From Propionibacterium sp. (lineage in GTDB: Bacteria > Actinomycetota > Actinomycetes > Propionibacteriales > Propionibacteriaceae): 43,260 nucleotides of DNA. Where the stretch lies: positions 1 to 43,260 of the forward strand of contig JAAYTZ010000043.1 in the NCBI GenBank assembly GCA_012517965.1, in the 5' to 3' direction. The notes below the pieces were generated by a model. The model was not told the origin of the DNA and made no database searches. It saw only the letters and a list, made by a program, of their open reading frames with translations. Below are positions 32,398 to 41,150 of this stretch, one piece after another (the first letter of the stretch is position 1; every line of letters starts with the position of its first letter). Position numbers and translations under genes: made by a program.

Positions 32398-33366
32398 GTG
32401 ACCGTCCCCACCGCCCGGCCCGCGCCCCCGGGCGGGCCCGCCCCGCTCTCCGCCGGGGCCGGTGTGGCACTGCTCGCCGGAGCCGGCGTGCTGTGGGGCG
32501 GCGCGGGCGCCGCCGGACGGATGCTGGCCGGGGTCGGGTCGCTGTCGTCGGTGCAGGTGGCGGCGGCCCGGGCCCTCATCGGCGGCGTCGGGCTGCTGCT
32601 GGCCGGGCTCGCGCTGCGCCGGCCCTGGCTCTCGGGGCGCCGGGCCCGGCGGCACGTCGGCGTGATGGCGGCGCTCACCGTCGCCTATCAGGGGTGCTAC
32701 TTCGCGGCGATCGCCGCCGGGTCGCTGAGCCTGGCGACGCTCGTCGCCCTCGGCTCGTCGCCGGTGTTCGTCACGGTGATCGAGGCCGTCCGGCACCGCC
32801 GGTTGAGCGGGGTCGGCAGCCTCATCCTGGCGGGCGCGCTGGCGGGGCTGGCGTTGCTGATCGGCCCGGGGGCCGGCGGGGCCGGGCCCGGGCTGGGCGC
32901 GTCCCCCCTCGCGGTGGTTGCGCCCGCGCTGGGGGCGGGGCTGGCGTTCGCCCTGATCACCCTCGTCAACGCCGACCCGGTGCCGGGGTGCGACCACCTC
33001 CCGGCGACCGGGCTGGCGTTCGTGCTCGGCGGCGGGGTGCTGGCGGGGGCCGCCGTGGCCGTGGGGGCGCCGGCGGTGACGTGGTCGCCGCCGCTGGCAG
33101 GCTGGCTGCTGGTGCTGGGGCTGGTCTGCACCGCGGCCCCGTACGGGCTCTACTTCACCGGGCTGCCGTCGGCGTCGGCCGCGCTCGGGGCGCTGTTCTC
33201 GATGCTGGAGCCGTTGTTCGCGACGCTGATCGCGGTCGTCGCGTTCGGCGAGAGGCTGACCCCGCTGGGCTGGGCGGGGGCCGGGCTGCTCCTGGGGGCC
33301 GTCGCGGTGGCGGCGGTGCGGGGGCCCGAGGACCCCGCCGGGCCGGCCGGGGTCGAACCTGTCTGA
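32398..33366 (+). CDS. EamA family (DMT) transporter
   Basis: 322 aa with about ten hydrophobic helices arranged as two EamA repeats. First repeat: AGVALLAGAGVLWGGAGAAGRMLAG, AARALIGGVGLLLAGLAL, TVAYQGCYFAAIAAGSLSLATLVALGSSPVFV. Second repeat ends with SASAALGALFSMLEPLFATLIAVVAFGERLTPLGWAGAGLLLGAVAVA, the conserved drug/metabolite exporter end. Substrate unknown. Divergent from the lactonase-like gene. Confidence 0.92.
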   Translation: MTVPTARPAPPGGPAPLSAGAGVALLAGAGVLWGGAGAAGRMLAGVGSLSSVQVAAARALIGGVGLLLAGLALRRPWLSGRRARRHVGVMAALTVAYQGCYFAAIAAGSLSLATLVALGSSPVFVTVIEAVRHRRLSGVGSLILAGALAGLALLIGPGAGGAGPGLGASPLAVVAPALGAGLAFALITLVNADPVPGCDHLPATGLAFVLGGGVLAGAAVAVGAPAVTWSPPLAGWLLVLGLVCTAAPYGLYFTGLPSASAALGALFSMLEPLFATLIAVVAFGERLTPLGWAGAGLLLGAVAVAAVRGPEDPAGPAGVEPV

Positions 33367-33429
33367 GCTTGTCACCCCGTCGCCGACCGAACGAGGCGTG
33401 GTTCTCTGTCGGAGGGCGCCCGCCGGGCG

Positions 33430-33435
33430 TAATGT
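33430..33435 (+). promoter_or_regulatory. -10 box for leaderless small gene
   Basis: TAATGT six bases before ATG 33442. Confidence 0.45.
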
Positions 33436-33441
33436 CGGGCC

Positions 33442-33822
33442 ATGAGTAAGAGCACCCACGAAGTTCGGGCGCGCAGCGCGCGCGAGGCGTACGAGGCCCT
33501 GGGCAACAGCCCCAGCGAGCGTGCGGTGTTGCAGGTGCAGTGCGACTCGGCCCACCACATCGGGGCGGTCTACGCCACCGACGCGGGGCTGGTGTTCCAT
33601 TCGGTACTGCACTCGAAGGCCCACGGACGCAAGGACTACGAGGACATCGGCCACCACGGCACCCAGCTCGGTCAGGACTGGTTCGACCTGCTCGAGCCCG
33701 GCGACGACCCGGCGATCTCGGACGACCTGCCGGCCGGCTGCGAGTGCGGGCCCTACACCCTGTCGCGGCAGCAGCTGCTCGACCAGATCGGCCAGGGCCT
33801 CAAGCGGGTCATCGTCAACTGA
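33442..33822 (+). CDS. conserved-looking hypothetical, Cys/His-rich
   Basis: 126 aa, mixed alpha/beta. Potential metal ligands are spread in clusters: QCDSAHH near residues 33-39, GHHGTQ near 70-75 and GCECGPY near 100-106. This would allow a zinc site. Acidic overall, no membrane helix. I do not recognise the family. Codon use is normal for the window and the leaderless promoter supports expression. Confidence 0.75.
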   Translation: MSKSTHEVRARSAREAYEALGNSPSERAVLQVQCDSAHHIGAVYATDAGLVFHSVLHSKAHGRKDYEDIGHHGTQLGQDWFDLLEPGDDPAISDDLPAGCECGPYTLSRQQLLDQIGQGLKRVIVN

Positions 33823-33841
33823 GGACGCCGCCGCGCGGCTC

Positions 33842-34345
33842 TCAGCCCCGGAAGTCGTCCGGGTCCACCGTCTCCAGGAAGCGGCTGAACCGGGCGACCT
33901 CGTCCTCGGCGTCCTCCGTGCCCCGGGCCGGTTGCTCCTCGGCGGCCATCGCCGCCGCCTCGAAGACGTCGTCGGCGACGAAGATCGGGGCCTTGGCGCG
34001 GACGGCCAGCGCGATCGAGTCGGACGGCCGCGCGTCGATGACCCGCGCCCCGGCCGGGGTGTCGAGGGTGATCTCGGCGAAGAAGGTGCCCTCCTCGAGC
34101 CGGGTCACCGCGACCTGCCGCACGGAGGCGTCCAGGGCCTCGAGCAGCCGGACCATCAGGTCGTAGGACATGGGCCGCGGCGGCACCGAACCGTCGACGG
34201 CGAGCAGGATCGCGGTGGCCTCCTGGACGCCGATCCAGATCGGCAGCAGCCGACCGCGGCGCGGGTCGTCGCGCACCGGCCGCAGCAGGAGCACCGGCTG
34301 GTTCTGGGTGTCCACCGCCAACTGCGCGACCTCCATCCGGATCAC
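33842..34345 (-). CDS. bifunctional nuclease family protein (DUF151)
   Basis: 167 aa. VLLLRPVRDDPRRGRLLPIWIGVQEATAILLAVDG, RPMSYDLMVRLLEAL and VIDARPSDSIALAVRAKAPIFV are the defining blocks of the DUF151/bifunctional-nuclease family, named from a plant RNase/DNase. The bacterial role is unclear. AAGGAGG precedes GTG 34345 at a proper distance; ATG 34336 is the alternative. Confidence 0.92.
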   Translation of the reverse strand: MIRMEVAQLAVDTQNQPVLLLRPVRDDPRRGRLLPIWIGVQEATAILLAVDGSVPPRPMSYDLMVRLLEALDASVRQVAVTRLEEGTFFAEITLDTPAGARVIDARPSDSIALAVRAKAPIFVADDVFEAAAMAAEEQPARGTEDAEDEVARFSRFLETVDPDDFRG

Positions 34346-34518
34346 GTGCCCACCCTCCTTGTCGTCCCGCGTGTACCTCGCCGCCCATCCTACGTACCGT
34401 CCCCGACGCCCCACCGCGGGCCTCGGCCGGTCACCGGCGGCAAGATGCAGCGTCCGCCTGACGGCGTCCCGTTCCGGCCCCTAGCCTGCCCGTATCGACC
34501 AGCAGCGAGGGAGCAGCC

Positions 34519-36003
34519 ATGAGCTCGGACAGCCCGATCATCCTTGGTCTCGACGTCGGGACGACCGCCGCGAAGGCGTCCCTGTTCTCCCTGGACGGGC
34601 ACGTCCGGCTGACCGCGTCGCGCGAGTACCCGCTGCTCAACCCCCAACCCGGCTGGCACGTCCAGGAGCCGGCCGCGATCGCCCGCGGCGTCCTGGACGC
34701 GATGCGCGAAGCCGTGGCGCGCGTGGACGCCGCCCGGATCGTCGGCATCTCGATCAGCACCGCCATGCACGGCCTCCTCGGCCTGGACGCCGACCTGCGG
34801 CCCGTCACCGAGCTGCTCACCTGGGCCGACTCCCGCGCGTGGCACCAGGCCGACGAGCTCAACCAGCACTCGACCGGTCCGCGTCTGCACTACACCAGCG
34901 GGACGCCGACCCACCCGATGTCGCCCCTGGTGAAGCTGCGCTGGTTCGCCGACCACGAGCCGGATGTGCTGCACGGCACCGCCCACTGGGTCGGCCTCAA
35001 GGACTGGGTGCTGGTGGTGCTCACCGGCCGGGTCGCCACCGAGCTGTCGACGGCCTCGGGCAGCGGCATGCTCGACATGGAGGCGCGCGACTGGAACCCG
35101 GAGGCCATCGAGCTGTCGGGGGTGCGGCTCGACCAGCTGCCCCCGATCCTGGACACGACCGACATCCTGCCGCTCGCCGAAGCCGCCGCGGCGGAGATCG
35201 GCCTTCCCGCCGGCCTGCCGGTGGTGGTGGGGGCCGGGGATGGGCCGCTCGGCAACCTGGGGACGGGCGCCATGGAGCCCGGCAAGGCCGGCCTGTCGAT
35301 CGGCACGAGCGGCGCGGTGCGGATGGTGATCCGGATGCCCGCGGTGGTGTCGGGACTGTTCTGCTACGCCCTGACCCGCGACGTCTGGGTGGCCGGCGGC
35401 GCGGTCAGCAACGGCGGGCTGGTGCAGCGCTGGCTCACCGAGACCTACGCCCCGACCTGCGACGACGCCGAGGCCTGCCGCCGCGCCGAGGCGATTCCGC
35501 CCGGCTCCGACGGGCTCGTGATGATCCCCTACCTCGTCGCGGAGCGGGCGTCCCTGTGGGACTCGGAGATCCGCGGCGCGTTCCTGCACGTGCGCCAGGC
35601 GCACACCCCGGACCACTTCCTGCGCGCCGGCGTCGAGGGGGTCGCCTACCAGCTGTGGACGATCCTGCGGCGCGTCCGCATGATCAACCGGGTGGAGGAG
35701 ATCCGGGCGACCGGTGGGGTGTTCCGGTCGCGGCTGTGGCGCGAGGTGGTCGCCGGCGTCCTCAACCGGCCGCTGGTCGTCACGGGGGCGGCCGAGGGCT
35801 CGGGCCTGGGGGCCGCGATCCTGGGCGCCCGGGCGTTGGGGATCGTCGGCACGCTCCAGGAGGGCTACGAGCTGCTCCGCGGCGAGGCGGTCGAGACCCG
35901 GGTCGTCGTGTCCGAACAGGCCCAGGCGGCCTACGAGACGATGCGCTTCGAGGTGCCGCGCATGCTGCAGCGGTACGGACGCCTCGGCGCCGACTTCCGC
36001 TGA
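34519..36003 (+). CDS. FGGY sugar kinase, gluconokinase type
   Basis: 494 aa. ILGLDVGTTAAKASLF (phosphate-1 loop), ISISTAMHGLLGLD, TWADSRA, GVGL-type adenosine loop and catalytic Asp in GAGDGPLGNLGTG (D241), then SIGTSGAVR and EIRATGGVFRSRLW. Gluconokinases of the FGGY class have this MHG and TWAD pattern, but xylulokinase or another polyol kinase cannot be excluded. GAGGGAGC upstream of ATG 34519; a -10 TAGCCT lies about 33 bases earlier. No gluconate transporter is adjacent. Confidence 0.88.
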   Translation: MSSDSPIILGLDVGTTAAKASLFSLDGHVRLTASREYPLLNPQPGWHVQEPAAIARGVLDAMREAVARVDAARIVGISISTAMHGLLGLDADLRPVTELLTWADSRAWHQADELNQHSTGPRLHYTSGTPTHPMSPLVKLRWFADHEPDVLHGTAHWVGLKDWVLVVLTGRVATELSTASGSGMLDMEARDWNPEAIELSGVRLDQLPPILDTTDILPLAEAAAAEIGLPAGLPVVVGAGDGPLGNLGTGAMEPGKAGLSIGTSGAVRMVIRMPAVVSGLFCYALTRDVWVAGGAVSNGGLVQRWLTETYAPTCDDAEACRRAEAIPPGSDGLVMIPYLVAERASLWDSEIRGAFLHVRQAHTPDHFLRAGVEGVAYQLWTILRRVRMINRVEEIRATGGVFRSRLWREVVAGVLNRPLVVTGAAEGSGLGAAILGARALGIVGTLQEGYELLRGEAVETRVVVSEQAQAAYETMRFEVPRMLQRYGRLGADFR

Positions 36004-36056
36004 GCCCGGGGCCGGCGTCCCAGCTGCGGGATGTTCCGCGGCGAGCGAGTGGCGGC

Positions 36057-36062
36057 TACCGT
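36057..36062 (+). promoter_or_regulatory. -10 box for leaderless Rieske gene
   Basis: TACCGT six bases before ATG 36069. Confidence 0.45.
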
Positions 36063-36068
36063 TCCCCC

Positions 36069-36473
36069 ATGGCAGATCGACGCACCGTCCTCTCCGCCGC
36101 GCTGACCCTCGGCGCGGCCGGCCTCGCCGGCTGTTCGGCGCCCACGTCGTCGTCCACCGGCGCGGGTTCCGCGACGACGACCGCGAGCAAGGGGACCACG
36201 ATCGCCGCGGCGTCCGTCCCGGTCGGCGGCGGCGTCGTGGCGGGTTCCTTCATCGTCACCCAGCCGACGCAGGGCACGTTCGCCGCCTACAGCTACCTCT
36301 GCCCGCACCAGGGGTGCCCGGTGACCCGGATCGATGCGGGCCAGGCGATCTGCGGGTGCCACAACAGCGTCTTCTCGCTGGCTGACGGCAGCCGGGTGTC
36401 GGGTCCGGCCAACAGCGGCCTCAAGGCGGCGAAGGCGACCGTCGCCGACGGCCAGGTGACCGTCACGGCCTGA
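36069..36473 (+). CDS. Rieske (2Fe-2S) lipoprotein
   Basis: 134 aa. Twin-Arg start (DRRTVLSAALTLGAAGLAGC) ending in a lipobox, which suggests Tat export of the folded cluster protein. A Ser/Thr linker leads to the Rieske fold with cluster ligands C78-x-H80 (CPHQGC) and C95..H98 (CGCH), the two extra cysteines forming the usual disulfide. It resembles small stand-alone ferredoxin-type Rieske proteins, not the bc1 subunit. Partner unknown. Confidence 0.92.
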   Translation: MADRRTVLSAALTLGAAGLAGCSAPTSSSTGAGSATTTASKGTTIAAASVPVGGGVVAGSFIVTQPTQGTFAAYSYLCPHQGCPVTRIDAGQAICGCHNSVFSLADGSRVSGPANSGLKAAKATVADGQVTVTA

Positions 36474-36535
36474 GCGGCCGACCGGGCCTTCGAGGGCGCC
36501 CCCGCGGTTCGGCGACGCGCCCCCCGGACGGCGCA

Positions 36536-36582
36536 ACAGCCTCCGCGGATCCCCCGAGTGTCGGGGAAGCGGCGGAGGCTGT
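36536..36582. terminator. strong hairpin between convergent genes
   Basis: ACAGCCTCCGC (36536-36546) and GCGGAGGCTGT (36572-36582) form an 11-bp stem, with an inner pairing of CCCCGA with TCGGGG. It lies between the convergent Rieske and small secreted protein genes and probably stops both. Confidence 0.75.
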
Positions 36583-36598
36583 GGCTCGTGGGCAGCCG

Positions 36599-36820
36599 TC
36601 AGATCGCGCAGTGCACCGACTGGGCGATCGACTTGGCGGTCATGCCGACCCCCGGGTGGGCGGTCTTGCCGGCCTTGATGGCATCGCCGACCGACATGCC
36701 GAGGCACATCTGGACGACCGCACCGTGTGCGTTGCCCCGGGGTTCGGCGGCCTGGGCCGCGGGCGCCACGCCGGCGAAGGCGAGGAAGGCGATGGTGGTG
36801 CCGACCAGCAGTTTCTTCAT
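36599..36820 (-). CDS. small secreted protein with two cysteines
   Basis: 73 aa. Signal peptide KKLLVGTTIAFLAFAGVAPAAQA with cleavage after AQA, leaving a mature peptide of about 49 residues beginning AEPRGNAHG, with cysteines in VQMCLGM and SVHCAI that could form one disulfide. AAGGAG precedes ATG 36820; a TTGGAC...TAGGTC promoter pair lies about 70 bases upstream. Similar to short exported proteins with a SxxxA helical pair, but I do not recognise a family. Confidence 0.75.
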   Translation of the reverse strand: MKKLLVGTTIAFLAFAGVAPAAQAAEPRGNAHGAVVQMCLGMSVGDAIKAGKTAHPGVGMTAKSIAQSVHCAI

Positions 36821-37006
36821 GATGACTCCTTCTGTCTCGGTGCCCGCCGTTGCAGGCTTGGACCTAACGATGGCAGGACTGTCCAAGGTTTGTCTAGGCA
36901 GTGTCGATACTTTGTCGAAGTCTTATGCGTGGGAGGTCCGGGCGAGCGAGCGGCGGCGTCGAGCGGACGCGCGGGCTGCTGCGACGGTGCGGACTACCCT
37001 GGCCCC

Positions 37007-37609
37007 GTGAGTGTCCCGCAGCGGCCCCATCGGCCGGTCGTCCGAGACCCCGGCGTCCTGGAGGGGCTGGGCGGGGCGTCCGACCCGATCGCCGAACTGC
37101 ACGCCGCCCATGAGTCGGCGGCGACCCTGGTGCACGCCGGCCGGGCGGCGGGCGATCCGGCGGTGACGGCCCGGTTGGTCGCCCTCGTCGACGAGATCGG
37201 GCTGGCCACCGTGGCCGATCTGTGGGCCGCGCGCCCTGCCCGGTCGCTTCCCGGCGCCCTGTGGCGGCTGTACCTGCTGCGCGAGTGGATGCGGACCGAC
37301 CCCGCGGGGGTGGCCCGCGAGTACGCCGCGGGCGTCCGGTTCGCCGAGCCCGATCACGTGGTGGCGGGCGTCGAACCCCCCGGCCCCGACGAGGTGCGGC
37401 GTGTCGCCGACGCCATCCTGCGGGGGGTCTTCCGGGGCGACCTGGCCGTGGCCCTGGAGCGGGCGGCGGCGTTCTGCCAGGTCGTCGCGTCGGGACGTGG
37501 CGACCTGGCCCGCGGCGTCCCCGATCTCGACCGGGCCGGACGCCTGCAGCAGGTGGCCCGCGACCTCACTGCCTGCGCGCGGCTGTGGCGCTCCGGCGCC
37601 CTGCACTGA
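37007..37609 (+). CDS. actinobacterial hypothetical protein, helical
   Basis: 200 aa. DPIAELHAAHESAATLVHAGR, LPGALWRLYLLREWMRTDPAGVAREYAAGV and PPGPDEVRRVADAILRGVFRGDLAVALERAAAF are well-ordered helical blocks. The pattern is one I associate with an uncharacterised actinobacterial family; I cannot name it. GTG 37007 follows TACCCT at six bases (leaderless). An upstream open extension is ignored because it overlaps the divergent promoter region. Confidence 0.8.
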   Translation: MSVPQRPHRPVVRDPGVLEGLGGASDPIAELHAAHESAATLVHAGRAAGDPAVTARLVALVDEIGLATVADLWAARPARSLPGALWRLYLLREWMRTDPAGVAREYAAGVRFAEPDHVVAGVEPPGPDEVRRVADAILRGVFRGDLAVALERAAAFCQVVASGRGDLARGVPDLDRAGRLQQVARDLTACARLWRSGALH

Positions 37610-37752
37610 CCGCAGGCGGGGTCGGGGTTCTGGTTTGGACGACGGCGCCGTGGCGCCTATTCTCGAGGGTGCGTCGGACCGCGGTAGCCCCGGGCTCCAC
37701 CTTTAGCCGCTGCGAGCGGCCACGCGCCGAGAGGCGCTCCCGGTCCGACGCT
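37610..37752. terminator. gap between convergent genes with hairpins
   Basis: 143 bases without a gene. GCCGCT-GCG-AGCGGC at 37706-37720 is a short perfect hairpin; GGCGCC is repeated around 37650. These probably serve as terminators for the convergent genes. Confidence 0.35.
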
Positions 37753-38406
37753 TCACACCGTTCCGGCGGCCTGCGCCACGGCCAGGAAGACCGGGAACTC
37801 CATCTCCTCGTCGTCCACGATCTTGGTGAGCGTGGTGACGGTCTCGAAGGCCGGCGGCGCAAAGCCGGCGGCCGCGAGATCGGCGGCGAGGGCGTCCCGG
37901 TCGAAGCCGTGGTGACCGTCGAAGTCGTCGCCGTGGGAGTGGCGATGGAAGTGGCCGTGGACGTCGCGGTCGAGGTCGGCGATGGCGACGTGGCCGCCGG
38001 GCCGCAGCGCCGCGCGGAAACGTCGCAGCACCAGCGGCACGTCGGGGACGTGATGCAGGGCCAGCGACGTGTAGATCAGGTCGACCGATGCCGGGGGCAG
38101 GCTGTCGCGGGTGAGGTCGAGCAGGCGCGGCTCGAACCGCGCCCGGTCGTGCTCGGGGCGGGCCTGGAGTCGCTCCCCGAGGACGGCGAGCATGCCGGGC
38201 GAGGCGTCCGCGAGCACGACCCGGTCCAGCCGGTCGGCCAGGGCCCAGGTCACCTGCCCGGTGCCGCAGCCGTACTCGAGGGCGTCCCGGACGCCGTCGA
38301 GGGGGACGGCCCGCGCGATGGCGTCCGCGATCAGGCGGGAACGGGCCAGCTTGGTGGGATCGTCGTCCCAGGTCGCGGCGGCCTCGTCGAAGAAGGTGTG
38401 CGGCAT
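37753..38406 (-). CDS. class I SAM-dependent methyltransferase with His-rich insert
   Basis: 217 aa. ALEYGCGTGQVTWAL (SAM loop), VVLADASPGML, and VDLIYTSLALHHVPDVPLVLRRFRAALRPGGHVAIADLD are the standard motifs of small-molecule methyltransferases. Around residues 147-168 an insert carries eight histidines and several Asp (HGHFHRHSHGDDFDGHHGFD), which may bind a metal. Target unknown. Start ATG 38406. Confidence 0.88.
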   Translation of the reverse strand: MPHTFFDEAAATWDDDPTKLARSRLIADAIARAVPLDGVRDALEYGCGTGQVTWALADRLDRVVLADASPGMLAVLGERLQARPEHDRARFEPRLLDLTRDSLPPASVDLIYTSLALHHVPDVPLVLRRFRAALRPGGHVAIADLDRDVHGHFHRHSHGDDFDGHHGFDRDALAADLAAAGFAPPAFETVTTLTKIVDDEEMEFPVFLAVAQAAGTV

Positions 38407-38492
38407 GGGGCCGATTCTCGTGGTGGCGGGGGTGCGGGCGCCACTCCCTGCCCTTGGGTGGGGGCCGATGGGACAACGCGCCGCCGAGCGTG

Positions 38493-38498
38493 TATTGT
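38493..38498 (+). promoter_or_regulatory. -10 box of the tRNA gene
   Basis: TATTGT about 35 bases before the tRNA, with GGACAA/GACAAC 17 bases upstream as a weak -35. Confidence 0.5.
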
Positions 38499-38533
38499 CA
38501 ACCCTCGGTGGTCGTAGCCACCACAACTGAAGA

Positions 38534-38607
<74 letters not shown>

Positions 38608-38773
38608 CTGTTCTGACTAGGCTGAACACCGATAACTACGGGGTTCGTGCCAGATACGTGCCAGATGTCTCTCGTCGGATCTGTGTGGATCGACAGGACG
38701 CGACGTTGCTGGACACCGCAGGGCGTCAACTCTGACCAGGGAGCATGCCCTGGCGTGCGTCGCGCGGGGGGAG
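38608..38773. other. junction between tRNA-Pro and the defence island
   Basis: Carries a tandem 11-bp repeat CGTGCCAGATA/CGTGCCAGATG (38646-38667). The pglZ frame stays open from about 38681 to 38774 and already reads as protein-like from about 38732 (LTREHALACVARGELGL), but there is no ATG or GTG start. On the minus strand the tandem repeat reads HLARIWHE near a stop at 38617, which could be the end of a lost integrase; this is weak. Confidence 0.5.
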
Positions 38774-40951
38774 TTGGGGCTGCCCGAGGGTCCGGTGGAC
38801 CTGATCGCGGTGCTGCAGTGGTCGACCGGACGCGGCCTGGCCGGCACCATCGCCCGACTGCGGGCCCGGGCCGGGGAGGCGACCGTGGACGCCGTGCTCG
38901 GCTGGGTCGCGGACGCCGCCGGCGAGGCCGCCCCGCTGGTCGCGGCGTTGCTGCGCTCGGGGACGCCCACCGACCTGGTGCCGTTGGGGGTCGTGCTCGA
39001 CTGCCTGCTGCGCTCCCCCGCCCGGACCGACGCCGAGATCGCGCTGGCCCGCCTGGAACACCGCTGGGGCAGCGTCGACCGGGGCGCCCTGAAGGCCGCC
39101 GCGCGGCTGTCGACGGTGGTGGTGACCGGGCTGCTGGGCGGGCGCAGCACCGTCGAGGAGGCGCGGCAGCTGCTCGCCCGCGCCGACGAGTTGCTGGCCG
39201 AGGCGCAGGCCCAGCCGCTGGCGGGGGCGTCCCGGCTGTTGCGGACCGGACTCACCGCCCGGCTGCGGGCCCTGGCGGAGGCGCTGCGGCCGGCGGCCGA
39301 CGCCGACCCGGTCGCGCTCGAGGCGGCGTGGGCGCAGGTGGCCGACCACGAGCTCAGCGCCGACGACCCGCGGGTCACGGCGGCGCGCGCCGGCGTCCGG
39401 CTGGCCCGCTGGCTGCGGACGCCCGACGACCAGACCGCGGGGACGCTGGCGGGCCTGGCGACCCGACAGTTGGCGGTCGACGCCTGGGTCGACTCGGCGG
39501 TGAACGACGCCGACTCCGGGGTCGACGACGCCGTGGTGGCGGCCGCGTTGGAGCGGGTGCTCGGGGATGTCCAGCGACGCCGCGACGCCCACGATCTGGC
39601 CTTCGCCGCCGCCCTGGCACGGGAGGGCTGCGGCGCCGCGGTCAACGGGGTGATCGGCCTGGAGCGGGTGCTGCCCGAGGTGGTGCTGCCGCGGGCCCGC
39701 GACTACCCCACCCTGCTGCTGGTGCTCGACGGGCTGAGCACCGGCGTGGCCACCGAACTGCTGGCCCGGGCGACCCTGGACCATGCCCTGGTCGAGTGCC
39801 TGCTGCCCGGCGCCGCCGCGCGGACGCCGGCGCTGGCCGTGCTGCCCACGGTCACCGAGGTCAGCCGGGCGTCGCTGCTGAGTGTACGCCTCGCCACCGG
39901 CCAGCAGGCCTACGAGGGAAAGGCGTTCGCCGAGTGCGTCCGCGCCCACGGCCTCGGCGAGACGTTCTTGGACCACAAGAAAGGCCTCGACACGTCCCGG
40001 CAGGGCTTCGAACTCGCCGATGGCGTCCGCCTCGCCATCGCCGACACCGAGCGGTATCGGCTGGTCGGCTGCGTGCTGAACACCATCGACGACGCCCTCG
40101 ACCGCGCCGACCCCGGCGGCACCGACTGGCGCACCGCCACCGTCAAGCACCTGGCTGCGCTGCTGCGGGCCGCCGAGGCCGCCGGACGCCTCATCGTGCT
40201 GACCTCCGACCACGGCCACGTCATCGAACGGCGCCGCGGCACCCAGCGCAGCGGCGGGCTCGGCGGCCGGTTCCGGGGGGCGTCCGGGCCGGTCGAGGCC
40301 GACGAGGTGCTGGTCAGCGGGCCCCGGGTGCTGACCGCGGACCACCGGGCGATCCTCGCGGTCAACGAGCGGCTGCGGTACGGGCCGCTGAAGGCGGGCT
40401 ACCACCGCGGGGCCGCGCCCGCCGAAGCGGTCGTGCCGCTGGTGCTGCTGGCGCCGGCGAACCTCAAGCACGACCTGGCCGCGGCGCCGCTGCCCGAGCC
40501 GGCCTGGTGGGACGACCAGGCTGTGGTCGGCGAACCGCCGGAGGCCGGCTCGTCGACGGTGGCGCCCGCACCGGACGCGAAACCCGAGGCGCCCCAGCCG
40601 GACCTGTTCACCGAACCCGCCCCGGCGTCCACCACCGACGGGGTCGGTGCGGCGCTGTTGGCCAGCGCCACCTACCGGGCGCAGAAGACGCTGGTCGGAC
40701 GCCTCGGCGTCACCGACGCGGCCATCGGCACGCTGGTCGACGCGCTGGCGTCCGCCCCGGACCGGCGCCTGGCCGCCAGCCGGGTGGCCGTTGCGCTGGG
40801 CGTGCCGGCCAACCGGGTCGGGCTGGTGATGAGCCAGGTGGCGAAGCTGCTCAACGTCGAGGGCTACCCGGTGGTATCCACCGACCCCGCCACCCAAGCC
40901 GTCACCCTGGACGCCGCCCTGCTCGCCGAGCAGTACGGCGTCCGAACCTGA
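38774..40951 (+). pseudogene. pglZ: BREX phosphatase PglZ, N-terminally truncated
   Basis: 725 codons from TTG 38774 to TGA. The alkaline-phosphatase-like domain is intact: VLDGLSTG (metal Asp319 and nucleophile position 322-323), FLDHKKGLDTS, and TSDHGHVIERRRGT (Asp479, His480, His482), followed by PLVLLAP and a C-terminal winged-helix region. This matches PglZ of type-2-like BREX phage defence. From memory, BREX-2 PglZ has about 200 more N-terminal residues; here the homologous sequence begins abruptly at about 38732 and no start codon with a proper ribosome-binding site exists (GGGGGGAG abuts the TTG). I call it truncated, with low certainty that it is non-functional. The order pglZ-brxD is kept, with a Fic gene between. 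Confidence 0.7.
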
Positions 40952-41150
40952 CCGCCTGAGAGTACGAATCTCGCCCTCGGGAATGGCGCGACCAGGCCCA
41001 AGTCCGAGGGGGTGCGGCTTGGAAGTTCCCCCGGACGCTCCAAGTCCAGTTGGCACCCAGGCCAGAACTTCCAAGCAAACCGGCACCGAAGTTGGAGAAA
41101 CGTGCTGGGGGTGCAAGTGCCGGAGAGGTTGGCTTGCGTAGTCTGGCGTC
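40952..41150. promoter_or_regulatory. fic promoter region with long inverted repeat
   Basis: CTTGGAAGTTC (41018-41028) and GAACTTCCAAG (41065-41075) are perfect 11-bp inverted repeats 36 bp apart. Further TCCAA/TTGGA half-sites lie between and after them (near 41040, 41050 and 41091). TAGTCT (41139-41144) lies six bases before ATG 41151, a leaderless -10. The repeats could be an operator for the Fic protein's own winged helix; this is inference. Confidence 0.5.

Noticed and set aside
38617-38735. Integrase remnant on the minus strand
   Set aside because: Only a short HLARIWHE-like tail is visible; too little to name a tyrosine recombinase, so kept only as a remark.
38647-40959. 770-codon plus-strand frame overlapping pglZ
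   Set aside because: Different frame from the recognisable PglZ domain; low-complexity Arg/Gly/Ala composition.
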